From assembly GCA_964537875.1 (NCBI GenBank), contig CAZIDN010000080.1:1-15299 (forward strand): a stretch of 15,299 nt of DNA, given 5' to 3'. Both the position numbers and the translations under genes were made by a program. The notes beneath the pieces are model-generated. The model was not told the DNA's origin, ran no database searches, and saw nothing but the letters and a program-made list of their open reading frames with translations. This stretch comes from JAPKZH01 sp964537875 (GTDB lineage Bacteria > Acidobacteriota > Aminicenantia > Aminicenantales > UBA4085). Each line of letters opens with the position of its first letter. Position 1 is the stretch's first letter. Below, in pieces: positions 7,466-14,353 of the stretch.

Positions 7466-7548
7466 GATGGATCCCTCCTCTTCTTCATCGTCTGTCCATG
7501 AGGAAGGATAATCAAATGACATATCGGATGCATGAAGCTTCTGTCCCC

Positions 7549-7570
7549 ATTGTGTGAAGATTGTGTGAAG
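7549..7570 (-). promoter_or_regulatory. 11-bp tandem direct repeat, likely operator for a PhoB-family regulator
   Basis: Read on the minus strand, CTTCACACAAT occurs twice in direct succession (7570-7560 and 7559-7549), starting 5 bases after the response-regulator stop and ending 83 bases before the PD40 start. OmpR/PhoB-family proteins bind as dimers to direct repeats with an 11-bp period, so this fits a binding site for the regulator encoded immediately upstream. The position suggests that the PD40 gene has its own promoter controlled by that regulator. The repeat and its spacing are seen; the binding is inferred. Confidence 0.5.
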
Positions 7571-7575
7571 AGGGA

Positions 7576-8256
7576 TTATCCGGCAAATTTGTATCCTACG
7601 CCCCTTACTCCGAGAATGTGCTTTGGCCTCTGCGGATCATCCTCGATTTTTTTTCTCAGATGAGATATGTGCTTATCCACAGTCCGGGGATCGACGTAGA
7701 CCTCTTTGCCCCAGACCTCATCGAGAACGGCGTCTCGATGGACAACCCGATCTTTGTTCCTGATCAGAAAATGGAGCAGCGAAAACTCAAGGGCGGATAG
7801 GGAGACCGGCCGGCCTCCTTTTTTCGCTTCGTACTTTTCAAAATCAACCTCGATATCGCCAAAACGATAGACGTCCATTTCCTGCGGCGGTTGCTTTGTC
7901 CTCCGGAGAAGGGCTTTCACCCGGGCGAGAAGTTCTCTGGGGCTGAATGGTTTTGTGACATAATCATCGGCGCCAAGCTCCAGCCCGAGGACCTTGTCGA
8001 CCTCCTGGCTTTTGGCGGTCAAGATTAGGATGGGTGTTGTGATTCCAGCCTGACGCAATTTTTTACAGACTTCAAACCCGTCCATCTTCGGCAGCATGAT
8101 GTCCAGGATGATCAGGTCATGTCCTTTCTCTCTGGCCGCGGAAAAGCCTTGCTGCCCGTCTTTGGCGCTGGACACCTCGTAGCCCTCGAGCTTGAGGTTG
8201 TCCTCCAGGGCCATCAAGATGCTTTCTTCATCTTCAATGATCAGAATTTTTTCCAT
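7576..8256 (-). CDS. OmpR/PhoB-family response regulator
   Basis: A 226-residue DNA-binding response regulator. The receiver domain (1-about 120) has the acidic pair in IIEDEE (Asp9, Glu10), the phosphoacceptor Asp52 in LILDIMLP, Thr80 in ILILTAKS and Lys102 in YVTKPFSPRELL. The winged-helix output domain (about 130-226) has LSALEFSLLHFLIRN, the recognition region VDPRTVDKHISHLRKKIED and the closing RGVGYKFAG. It is intact and of normal length. It lies 16 bp downstream of the histidine kinase, with GAGAGG upstream of the ATG, so the two form an operon and a cognate pair. Sequence resembles PhoB/PhoP-like regulators, but no phosphate genes are nearby, so no specific name is given. The 11-bp tandem repeat directly downstream is a candidate target. 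Confidence 0.95.
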   Translation of the reverse strand: MEKILIIEDEESILMALEDNLKLEGYEVSSAKDGQQGFSAAREKGHDLIILDIMLPKMDGFEVCKKLRQAGITTPILILTAKSQEVDKVLGLELGADDYVTKPFSPRELLARVKALLRRTKQPPQEMDVYRFGDIEVDFEKYEAKKGGRPVSLSALEFSLLHFLIRNKDRVVHRDAVLDEVWGKEVYVDPRTVDKHISHLRKKIEDDPQRPKHILGVRGVGYKFAG

Positions 8257-8272
8257 GGTCTTCAGCCTCTCT

Positions 8273-10399
8273 TCATGGCAGGGGAATCATGATGGAGAAC
8301 GTGCTGCCCTGTCCCGGTTCGCTTTCCACATAAACTTTCCCGTGATGGGCGTCCACGATTTCCTTGACCAGAGTCAATCCCAGCCCGCTCCCCTTGACGG
8401 ACCGTGTCAGCTCATCGCCTCCGCGATAAAAGCGCTCAAAGACCTTATTCATTTCTTTCTTCTTGATGCCGATGCCGAAGTCTTTGACGGCAATGACCAG
8501 GGTTCGATCTTTGACGGATGAGCTGATCATGACTTTTCTGGCCTCACCAGAATATTTGATCGCATTATCCAGCAGATTGGTGATGGCTTGGGCCAGGGCC
8601 GCTCTGTCGGCCGTGACTTCAGGGGAGGGGCTTTTGGTTTTTATCTCAATGACAAATCCTTCATGGCGGACCCGATCCTGGATGGTTGAAACAACCTCTC
8701 TCAAGAGAACATCGATATCGAGCTTCTCGAATTCAAATTCCTTGCGGCCCTCTTCGATTTTCGCCAGGTTCAGGATATTATCAATCAGAAGAGAAAGCCT
8801 TTCGCTCTGCTCCAGCAGGACGTCATAATATTGCCGGCGGCGCTCTTCGGAAGGCACCCGTCCCGCTTGGAGCATTTCCGCCAGCTGCCGTATCGACGTC
8901 AAAGGGCTTTTAAATTCGTGGGAGACAGTCGAAACAAAATCGGATTTCATCTTCGCCAGCTCCAGCTCATGAGAAATCGTACGAACGGTCAGGACGAGCC
9001 CGAAAATAAGAATGCCGGCGATGAGAAGAAACATGGAAAAATAAATCCCTTGACGTGAGGCCAGAAAAGTCTTGAGGAGTCGAGGATTGGGCTGGTAGAA
9101 TTCAAGGGACCAATCCGGGACGTTGCCGGCAAAACCGGCCCTGATCGCCGCCGTTCCGGAGGGAGGTTTTTCCGAGGACAAGATGGCCTGGCCATCCTTT
9201 CCTCTGACAGTCCAGGGCGCCTCTTCAGATGGATCTTGACGCTTCAGGGCCTGATAAAGAAGTGTATTTTTGAGATAATCGAGATTGAGGACAAGGCCCC
9301 ACATCTCATCGGCATCTTGGCCATTCTCCGTTCGTTGACGAAACAGGGAAACAAGATACGAATATTTTCCTCGCTCCAGCATAAACCTCGTTGATGACCC
9401 GGTGCGGGGGGGCAAATTTCCGGAAATTTTTGCCTCTAAATCCGGACCGGCGCCTGCCTGGAACGGCAACAATCTTTCCGTGATTCCTCTCTCTTTCTTT
9501 TCTTCTTTTTCTAAGGCGAGAAAAATGCTTTTATACGATTGTAACGGGGAATCTGGCTGGGCCTTTGAAAGGATGTCATCGATTGAGCTCTTGATATTCT
9601 GGATAAAAAATTCATAGGCAGGCTCCTCCAGCGTCCACTCTTTTTGAACAAGGCTTTTATACAAGGCCATGAATGTTTTCACGGAGCTGGGGGAGTCGTG
9701 AACGGCAAGATAGAGTGAGCCGAGCTCTAAGCGCGCCGCCAACCCCAATGGGATCCCCTCTCCGATCCGAACCTGGCCAAAGTCTTGAGCGATCGATTCA
9801 TAGGATTTCATAGCCTCCTCGAAGAGTGCCGATTTTTTCTGGACTCTGGCTATGGCATTCAACAGTTCTGCTTTCATTTGGCCGTCGGCGACTTGATCGA
9901 GCGTCTGTTTATAGGAGACAAGAGCTTTTCCGTAGTCTTGATGCTCGAACTCCCAGCGCTGTCCTGTCTGGACTTTATTTGTTAAAGACGACGGTTGGCT
10001 TCTGACCGGGACAGGGGGGAGGCTGCCTTTAAGATGATACAGAAGCTTGGCGGCAGGGTATTGGATTTTTTCGAAGTTTTTGCAGACGAAGACTTCTTCA
10101 ACGAGAGGATGTTCGAGCTTGAATTTATTCAGGTCTTGAATGAGGGTGAGCGAAGAGATTTTTTTGCGGCTGGAAAGCGTAATCTGAAAATCCTGTTCGA
10201 CAGCAGAAATGCTTGCCTCGATCGTTCTCGTGATCAGTTCGCCCAATCTCCGCTGCTCGTTGAGTCGATTCTTTTCCCATAAAGCCTGATCATTCTTGAT
10301 TCCCCGAAATGCCAGATAACCGAAAAGCAAGCTCGGCAAAACAATGCCTAAAAAGAAAAGAGAAAATATTCTTTTTCGCTTGCCTGTAAATCTCTTCAT
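8273..10399 (-). CDS. Membrane sensor histidine kinase with large extracytoplasmic domain
   Basis: A 708-residue kinase that should phosphorylate the regulator downstream. A basic N-terminus (KRFTGKRKR) precedes transmembrane segment 1 (about 11-31). A sensor region of about 420 residues follows, then transmembrane segment 2 (about 453-473). HisKA contains the phosphoacceptor His494 in STVSHEFKSPLTSIRQ. HATPase_c has the N box NLLDNAIKYS (608-617), DFGIGI (640-645) and GSGLGL (670-675). The sensor region contains TPR-like helices (about 150-250: YGKALVSYKQTLDQ, ALFEEAMKSYESIAQDFG) and no recognised ligand fold; the segment about 320-440 could be PAS/Cache-like. No HAMP domain is evident; a short helix links membrane to HisKA. 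AGGAG lies 16 bases before the ATG, a long spacing. TPR in both the sensor and the PD40 protein may indicate a shared pathway. Confidence 0.93.
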   Translation of the reverse strand: MKRFTGKRKRIFSLFFLGIVLPSLLFGYLAFRGIKNDQALWEKNRLNEQRRLGELITRTIEASISAVEQDFQITLSSRKKISSLTLIQDLNKFKLEHPLVEEVFVCKNFEKIQYPAAKLLYHLKGSLPPVPVRSQPSSLTNKVQTGQRWEFEHQDYGKALVSYKQTLDQVADGQMKAELLNAIARVQKKSALFEEAMKSYESIAQDFGQVRIGEGIPLGLAARLELGSLYLAVHDSPSSVKTFMALYKSLVQKEWTLEEPAYEFFIQNIKSSIDDILSKAQPDSPLQSYKSIFLALEKEEKKERGITERLLPFQAGAGPDLEAKISGNLPPRTGSSTRFMLERGKYSYLVSLFRQRTENGQDADEMWGLVLNLDYLKNTLLYQALKRQDPSEEAPWTVRGKDGQAILSSEKPPSGTAAIRAGFAGNVPDWSLEFYQPNPRLLKTFLASRQGIYFSMFLLIAGILIFGLVLTVRTISHELELAKMKSDFVSTVSHEFKSPLTSIRQLAEMLQAGRVPSEERRRQYYDVLLEQSERLSLLIDNILNLAKIEEGRKEFEFEKLDIDVLLREVVSTIQDRVRHEGFVIEIKTKSPSPEVTADRAALAQAITNLLDNAIKYSGEARKVMISSSVKDRTLVIAVKDFGIGIKKKEMNKVFERFYRGGDELTRSVKGSGLGLTLVKEIVDAHHGKVYVESEPGQGSTFSIMIPLP

Positions 10400-10632
10400 G
10401 ACAATATTTCTTATTCTCCTAGGATTTTTTGGGAAGAGATATCAACGGTCATGAAAATCCCCGCGTCCATATTATTATGCCCTTTTCACTCACGTTCGGA
10501 TATTCAATTCTAAATGACATTTTCATCGAAATCAAATTTTCTTATGGCCCTGAATGCCTAAACTCATTCAACACACGGATTCTTGGAATTTTGACATGGA
10601 GGATTTTATTGATATAAAAAAGAACTGCCCAG
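10400..10632. other. AT-rich intergenic region upstream of the histidine kinase; no gene seen
   Basis: The stretch is clearly richer in A and T than its surroundings and lies between divergent transcription units. On the minus strand CATAAT (10479-10474) could be the -10 of the kinase promoter, but no convincing -35 pairs with it. Short open frames exist on the plus strand but have no family resemblance, no Shine-Dalgarno and biased-looking composition only by chance. The last 80 bases may be decayed upstream sequence of the remnant at 10633-10773. Confidence 0.4.
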
Positions 10633-10773
10633 ATGTCCCCGACCTATTGCCTGTGTTCCCGGGGATTCGTCCAGAAATATTGGGAGGGCATCGTGGGAAA
10701 GTCGCTGACCGTGGAGCTATTAGAGTCGTGTCTGACCGGGGCTCGGGAATGCAAATTTGCTATCCATTTATGA
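10633..10773 (+). pseudogene. C-terminal gene remnant, Cys-containing V4R-like domain end
   Basis: A 46-codon open stretch reads like a conserved domain end: SPTYCLCSRGFVQKYW, then EGIVGKSLTVELLESCLTG and ARECKFAIHL before TGA. The pattern C-x-C, a Gly-hydrophobic-aromatic helix, a V-E-L-L-E-S strand and C-K-F-A-I is what I recall from the C-termini of V4R-type and related small Cys-rich domains. It has no upstream Shine-Dalgarno, and the same frame is closed by TAA shortly upstream. A different frame just before it (from about 10554) could be the displaced earlier part, which would mean a frameshifted, decayed gene. The family assignment is from memory and weak. The palindrome copy at 10778 begins 5 bases after its stop. 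Confidence 0.35.
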
Positions 10774-10777
10774 CAGC

Positions 10778-10804
10778 GGACACACACGGTGTGTGTCCCC
10801 GAAT
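10778..10804. repeat. Dispersed palindromic repeat, copy 2
   Basis: These 27 bases match 5261-5287 exactly. The stem is GGACACACA (10778-10786) with the complement at 10790-10798 around the same CGG loop. The outer arms of copy 1 are not preserved here (AGC on the left instead of CGG), and no T-run follows, so this copy is a poorer terminator. It sits directly after the gene remnant. Confidence 0.75.
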
Positions 10805-10827
10805 ATCTTTATGCTTTGGTCTTATTC

Positions 10828-10842
10828 CTATATAATATATAG
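10828..10842 (+). promoter_or_regulatory. 7-1-7 palindrome over a TATAAT box upstream of the peroxiredoxin
   Basis: CTATATA-A-TATATAG is a perfect 7-1-7 inverted repeat, the architecture of Fur/PerR-family operators (PerR box TTATAAT-N-ATTATAA). It contains TATAAT (10831-10836), a perfect -10 hexamer. A -35 at 17-bp spacing (TTTATG, 10808-10813) is poor. If used, transcription starts about 10842-10844 with a leader of about 120 bases to the peroxiredoxin ATG. A metal- or peroxide-sensing repressor is a reasonable guess given the downstream gene, but AT-rich palindromes also arise by chance. Confidence 0.45.
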
Positions 10843-10867
10843 ATTAAATAGATAAAGTCCTTGAAAA

Positions 10868-10881
10868 ATGCCGTCCGGCAT
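10868..10881 (+). other. Small hairpin in the peroxiredoxin leader
   Basis: ATGCC (10868-10872), the loop GTCC and GGCAT (10877-10881) form a 5-bp stem in the predicted 5' leader. A second GGCAT follows directly (10882-10886 reads GGCAT), giving an alternative pairing partner. The stem is too short to be called a terminator or riboswitch. Confidence 0.25.
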
Positions 10882-10962
10882 GGCATAATAGGCAAACTTA
10901 AGGCCTTCCCTTTGGGATGAGACAAGGAAGCAAGATTTTCAATGACAGAGGAGAACATGATT

Positions 10963-11433
10963 ATGCCTGAGACAAAGACTCTTAAGGTGGGCGACCCCGC
11001 CCCGGATTTCCGGCTCAAGGACCAGAACAAGCACAACGTGCGGTTGTCCGAGCTCAAAGGCAGAAAGGTCCTCTTGTCCTTCCATCCGCTGGCCTGGACG
11101 CCGGTCTGCTCCGAGCAGATGAAATCTCTCGAGAAAAATTTCGAAGTGTTCGTCAAATGGAACACGGTCGCTCTAGGTTTAAGCGTGGACCATGTGCCGT
11201 GCAAAAACGCCTGGGCCAAGGAGCTCGGGGTAAAAAGCATATCGCTTCTCGCCGATTTTTGGCCGCACGGAGGCGTAGCCAAGGAGTACGGCGTCTTCAG
11301 GGAGGAGGGCGGATTCTCGGAACGGGCCAACATCATCGTCGACGAGGACCAGAAGATTGCCTTCATCAAAATCTACGAAATGCCCCAGTTGCCGGACATC
11401 GAGGAGATCATCGAGTTTTTGAAGAAAAAATAG
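10963..11433 (+). CDS. Thiol peroxidase of the peroxiredoxin family (AhpE/AhpC-TSA type)
   Basis: Reduces hydrogen peroxide and organic peroxides with an active-site cysteine. With the start at 10963 it has 156 residues, normal for the single-domain family. VGDPAPDFRLKD opens the thioredoxin fold. The active site is SFHPLAWTPVCSEQM with Pro42, Thr46 and peroxidatic Cys49; the conserved Arg is Arg118 in FSERANIIVDED. The only other cysteine is Cys80 in SVDHVPCKNAWAKELG, which might act as a resolving residue; otherwise this is a 1-Cys enzyme needing an external thiol. GAGGAG (10948-10953) lies 9 bases before the ATG at 10963, which decides this start over in-frame ATGs at 10942 and 10957. The nitroreductase follows by 24 bp, so both are probably co-transcribed behind the 7-1-7 palindrome. 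Confidence 0.92.
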   Translation: MPETKTLKVGDPAPDFRLKDQNKHNVRLSELKGRKVLLSFHPLAWTPVCSEQMKSLEKNFEVFVKWNTVALGLSVDHVPCKNAWAKELGVKSISLLADFWPHGGVAKEYGVFREEGGFSERANIIVDEDQKIAFIKIYEMPQLPDIEEIIEFLKKK

Positions 11434-11457
11434 GCCGAAGATGGATTGGAGGTCCTT

Positions 11458-12009
11458 ATGGACGTCACACAAGCCATCAAAGAAAGACGGGCATTCCGGT
11501 CGCTCGATCCTGTAGAAATCACCGAGGATCTCATAAAAGACCTGGCCTTGCATGCCCAGCTCGCTCCGTCCTGCAACAACAACCAGCCCTGGCGGTTCGT
11601 GTTTGTCTTTGATCCCGCGAAGCTCCAGGAAATGCGCGCCGCCCTCTCCCAGGGAAACGAGTGGATCCACGCCGCGTCGATGATCATCGCAGTTTTCAGC
11701 CGGAAGGAAGACGACTGCCTGATCCGGGACAGGGAATACTACTTGTTCGACACCGGAATGGCCACGGCGTTTTTGATCCTGCGGGCCTGGGAACTCGGCC
11801 TTGTCGCCCACCCCATCGCCGGCTTCAGTCCGAAGAAAACGAGGGAGATCCTGGGCATCCCGGAAGAATATCAGGTCATCACCCTGGTCAACGTCGGCAA
11901 ACACTCGGCCGCGATCAGCCCAGCGCTGGCGCCAAAACAGGTCGAATGGGAAAAAGCCCGCCCCGAGCGCTTTCCCTTGGAGAAATTCGTCCATATCAAC
12001 CGATTTTAA
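11458..12009 (+). CDS. Nitroreductase-family FMN oxidoreductase
   Basis: A 183-residue flavoenzyme of the NfsB/FRP nitroreductase fold. Family marks: AIKERRAFRSLDP near the N-terminus (phosphate-binding Arg pair), LAPSCNNNQPWRFVFV (FMN-contacting Asn/Gln), DTGMATAFLILRAWELGL with LVAHPIAGFSP in the middle, and ILGIPEEYQVITLVNVGK, the usual C-terminal signature. It would transfer electrons from NAD(P)H to quinones, nitro compounds or another acceptor; the physiological substrate cannot be told. The ATG at 11458 is 5 bases after GGAGG (11448-11452), which makes the TTG at 11446 unlikely. It follows the peroxiredoxin by 24 bp, suggesting a joint redox-stress role. Its stop overlaps the stop of the convergent URO-D-like gene. 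Confidence 0.92.
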   Translation: MDVTQAIKERRAFRSLDPVEITEDLIKDLALHAQLAPSCNNNQPWRFVFVFDPAKLQEMRAALSQGNEWIHAASMIIAVFSRKEDDCLIRDREYYLFDTGMATAFLILRAWELGLVAHPIAGFSPKKTREILGIPEEYQVITLVNVGKHSAAISPALAPKQVEWEKARPERFPLEKFVHINRF

Positions 12010-13100
12010 GTCAGGGCTTCGTCGACCATGGCCAGGTAGTTTTCGACCGGAACATAGCTCGGTATGGAATTTCCCGAGCCGATAGCAAACCGGCCGCGAC
12101 TTCCGCAGGTTTCGATCAATCGCCGCGTGTCCTTCCTGACTTCCTCCGGCGATTGAGTGGATAAAATATTGACATCAAGCCCACCCAAGACAGCGATTCG
12201 CCGGCCAAAGCGCGCCTGGAAATCCTGGATTGGGATTATGGCATTTTCGAAAGAGTGCTTCCCATCGATTTTGACATCCTCGATGAGGTCTTCCATGATC
12301 GTTTCCACGTTCCCGCAGGAGTGGAGAAAATAGGGGAGGCCTCTCTCATGGGCAATCGCTGCAAACTGCTTGTGCCAGGGCAGGACGTATTTTCTCAAGT
12401 CTGCCGGGGAGACGAGCGGGCCGGTCTTAAATCCCATGTCGTCGCCCGGGAAAATGGCGATTAGCTTATCCAAATCGAGAATGTGTTCGTAAAAGGCCGT
12501 CATCAGAGTCCCGATTTTATCCGCGACGGTTTTCACCAGCTCGGGATTCTCATGAAGCGCCAGGCAAAGCCCTTCGTAGGACATGATCCAGGACAGGTGC
12601 TCGAAGATCCCTCCGGCGTGGCAGGTCATCAAGCCCATTCCTTCGGGCATATTCCGGCTGATGTATTCGAATGGGAAAAAGTCCGTCGCATCGATGTCCG
12701 GCCAGGGGTAGCGTTCGAAGTCATCCCAGCTTTGGATGCTTCCCTGGTGCTCATCGGCCCAGGCCCTCTGCTGCCCCAAGATCGATGTCTCATCGTGCGC
12801 CCAAAGCTGTTTTTCGGGAAAGCCGAGGCCCTGCTCGAAACGGACGAAATCGTATCCCATACGCAGCCAGAATTCGATGAAATTATCGAGATATTTTTTC
12901 TGCGTTTCCCTGTCGCTTCCGTATTCGACCCAGTTTCGTCCCAGGAGTTCGACCACGATCGGTTTCATAACGGCCGCATCAACAAGGTATTCAACGAGCG
13001 GCGGCCGGGCCGTTTTTTCGCAGCCCATCAGGACGGCGATGAATTTTTTGGAATCCGGCCGGGGACGCACTACAGGCAGATTCTTCAACACGATAGCCAA
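12006..13100 (-). CDS. Uroporphyrinogen decarboxylase-family protein (MtaA/CmuA-like, not heme HemE)
   Basis: A 364-residue TIM-barrel protein of the URO-D superfamily, whose members include corrinoid methyltransferases. Recognisable parts: PPLVEYLVD, WDDFERYPWP, FEHLSWIMSYEGLCLAL, PGDDMGFKTGPLVSP, YFLHSCGNVETIMEDLIE and GGLDVNILSTQSPEEV. His260 and Cys262 match the HxC of the MtaA zinc site, but the expected later Cys is replaced: the segment reads AIGSGNSIPSYVPVENYLAM with Asn344. Metal binding may therefore differ. It lacks the N-terminal features of true HemE. The start is a TTG at 13100, 5 bases after the lysA-like stop; GTG at 13091 is an alternative, and no well-spaced Shine-Dalgarno is visible, so translation may be coupled to the upstream gene. 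It is the last gene of the DUF72-lysA operon. Confidence 0.85.
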   Translation of the reverse strand: MAIVLKNLPVVRPRPDSKKFIAVLMGCEKTARPPLVEYLVDAAVMKPIVVELLGRNWVEYGSDRETQKKYLDNFIEFWLRMGYDFVRFEQGLGFPEKQLWAHDETSILGQQRAWADEHQGSIQSWDDFERYPWPDIDATDFFPFEYISRNMPEGMGLMTCHAGGIFEHLSWIMSYEGLCLALHENPELVKTVADKIGTLMTAFYEHILDLDKLIAIFPGDDMGFKTGPLVSPADLRKYVLPWHKQFAAIAHERGLPYFLHSCGNVETIMEDLIEDVKIDGKHSFENAIIPIQDFQARFGRRIAVLGGLDVNILSTQSPEEVRKDTRRLIETCGSRGRFAIGSGNSIPSYVPVENYLAMVDEALT

Positions 13101-13105
13101 ATATC

Positions 13106-14350
13106 TTAAATAATGATCTCCTTTGGGATCGGCCGAAGGTTGTAGTTGGAGGCCATGGTCCTGGCATAGGCGCCCGCGTTGAGAACCGCCAAGATATCTC
13201 CGGCCTTCGGGACGGGCATGAGGATTTCTTTGCCGAAGACGTCGCCCGTCTCGCAGAGATTCCCGGCCACGGTGACGCGCCGCTTGCTTTTCGAGCCCAG
13301 GCGGGAGCAGTGGATGATTTCGTGATAGGCCTGGGGATAAATGGCCGGACGGGGCAGCGTGTTGAAAGTGCCGCCATTGACGCAGGCAAAAAGATTTCCG
13401 TAGCTTTCTTTTAGATACCCGACCGCGAGCAACAAAACTCCGGCGTCAGCTAAAAGATATTTCCCCGGCTCCACGGCCAAGGCCCGGACCTTCAAGCGGC
13501 GCTTTTTGATTTCTCGGCAGATAAACGCCGCGTATTTCGCGACCGGAAAAAGCCTCTGACCTTGCGAATACCGGGGACCGAAGCCGCCTCCGAAGTCTAA
13601 AAACTCAAGCTCGAAGCCTTTCCGTTCAAGCTCCGAGGCCTTTTGGACCATCTTCGCTACGGCTTTGGCGACTTCAGCGAAATCTTCCTTGACCCAGCCG
13701 GAGCCAAGGTGTTGATGCAGACCGACCGGCTTGAAACCAAATTCCCTTGCTTTTTGGAACGTCGCCAGGATTTTCTTTTCCTCGACGCCAAATTTGATGG
13801 GTGTTCCATCGGGCGCACGGTCGCCGGCCGTGACCACCTTCGGGTTGAAGCCGCGGCCGATGCCCGGATTCCAGCGCACGGAGACCCGGATCGCCCGCCC
13901 TTTGAACCAGCGGTCTCGGACGCTTTTCATGATCTCGAGCTGCTCGTAAGCGTCGATATTGACGGTCAGTCCGTCCACGGCAAAAGCCTGCCGGAAGTCC
14001 TCGGCGCTCGCGCTCGTCCCCGTAAAAAGTATATTTCGCGGAGCGAATCCGGCGGCCAGGGCTTCATAGACCTCGCCCGGAGAGACGGCATCGATCCATG
14101 TTCCCTCGGTCTTGAGCATCCTGAGAATCTGGCGATTGGGATTGGCTTTCATGGCATAGCATATGCGAGTCTCCAGGTCCGTTTTCCCGGCAAACGCCCG
14201 CCGAAGCGCGTCCAAATTGGCCAAGACCTGCTTCTGGCTGTAGACAAAGAGCGGAGTTCCGTGTTCGGCGGCGATTTTAGCCGCTTCCCGGCGCCCCAGA
14301 TAGAGCTTGCCGTCCTTCACCTTCAAAAACCGGTTTTCCCACCAGGCCAT
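13106..14350 (-). CDS. lysA: Diaminopimelate decarboxylase-like PLP enzyme
   Basis: A fold-type III PLP decarboxylase, most probably making L-lysine from meso-diaminopimelate. 414 residues, the LysA length. Key features: ICYAMKANPN with the PLP lysine Lys68, LHQHLGSGWV (His214), the glycine loop DFGGGFGPRYS (252-262), EPGKYLLADAG (294-304), VNGGTFNTLPRPAIY, GNLCETGDVFGKE (Cys366) and GAYARTMASNYNLRP (Tyr395). These cover the PLP and substrate sites of LysA. Lys297 replaces the Arg of the usual EPGR motif, and no other lysine genes are nearby, so a related decarboxylase (ornithine- or BtrK-like) remains possible. The ATG is 3 bp after the DUF72 stop, with GGAGGA in the DUF72 end as ribosome binding site: a translationally coupled operon. 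Confidence 0.85.
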   Translation of the reverse strand: MAWWENRFLKVKDGKLYLGRREAAKIAAEHGTPLFVYSQKQVLANLDALRRAFAGKTDLETRICYAMKANPNRQILRMLKTEGTWIDAVSPGEVYEALAAGFAPRNILFTGTSASAEDFRQAFAVDGLTVNIDAYEQLEIMKSVRDRWFKGRAIRVSVRWNPGIGRGFNPKVVTAGDRAPDGTPIKFGVEEKKILATFQKAREFGFKPVGLHQHLGSGWVKEDFAEVAKAVAKMVQKASELERKGFELEFLDFGGGFGPRYSQGQRLFPVAKYAAFICREIKKRRLKVRALAVEPGKYLLADAGVLLLAVGYLKESYGNLFACVNGGTFNTLPRPAIYPQAYHEIIHCSRLGSKSKRRVTVAGNLCETGDVFGKEILMPVPKAGDILAVLNAGAYARTMASNYNLRPIPKEIII

Positions 14351-14353
14351 GGG

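Noticed and set aside
7466..7522. ATG at 7522 as start of the PD40 protein
   Set aside because: It lacks a Shine-Dalgarno and would place 19 acidic residues before the signal peptide; the ATG at 7465 has AGGAGG 8 bases upstream.
7561..7800. Small plus-strand open frame over the response-regulator 3' end
   Set aside because: It is antisense to the conserved winged-helix domain and has no support.
10429..10617. Small plus-strand open frame upstream of the kinase
   Set aside because: No Shine-Dalgarno, no recognisable motif and located in the AT-rich kinase promoter region.
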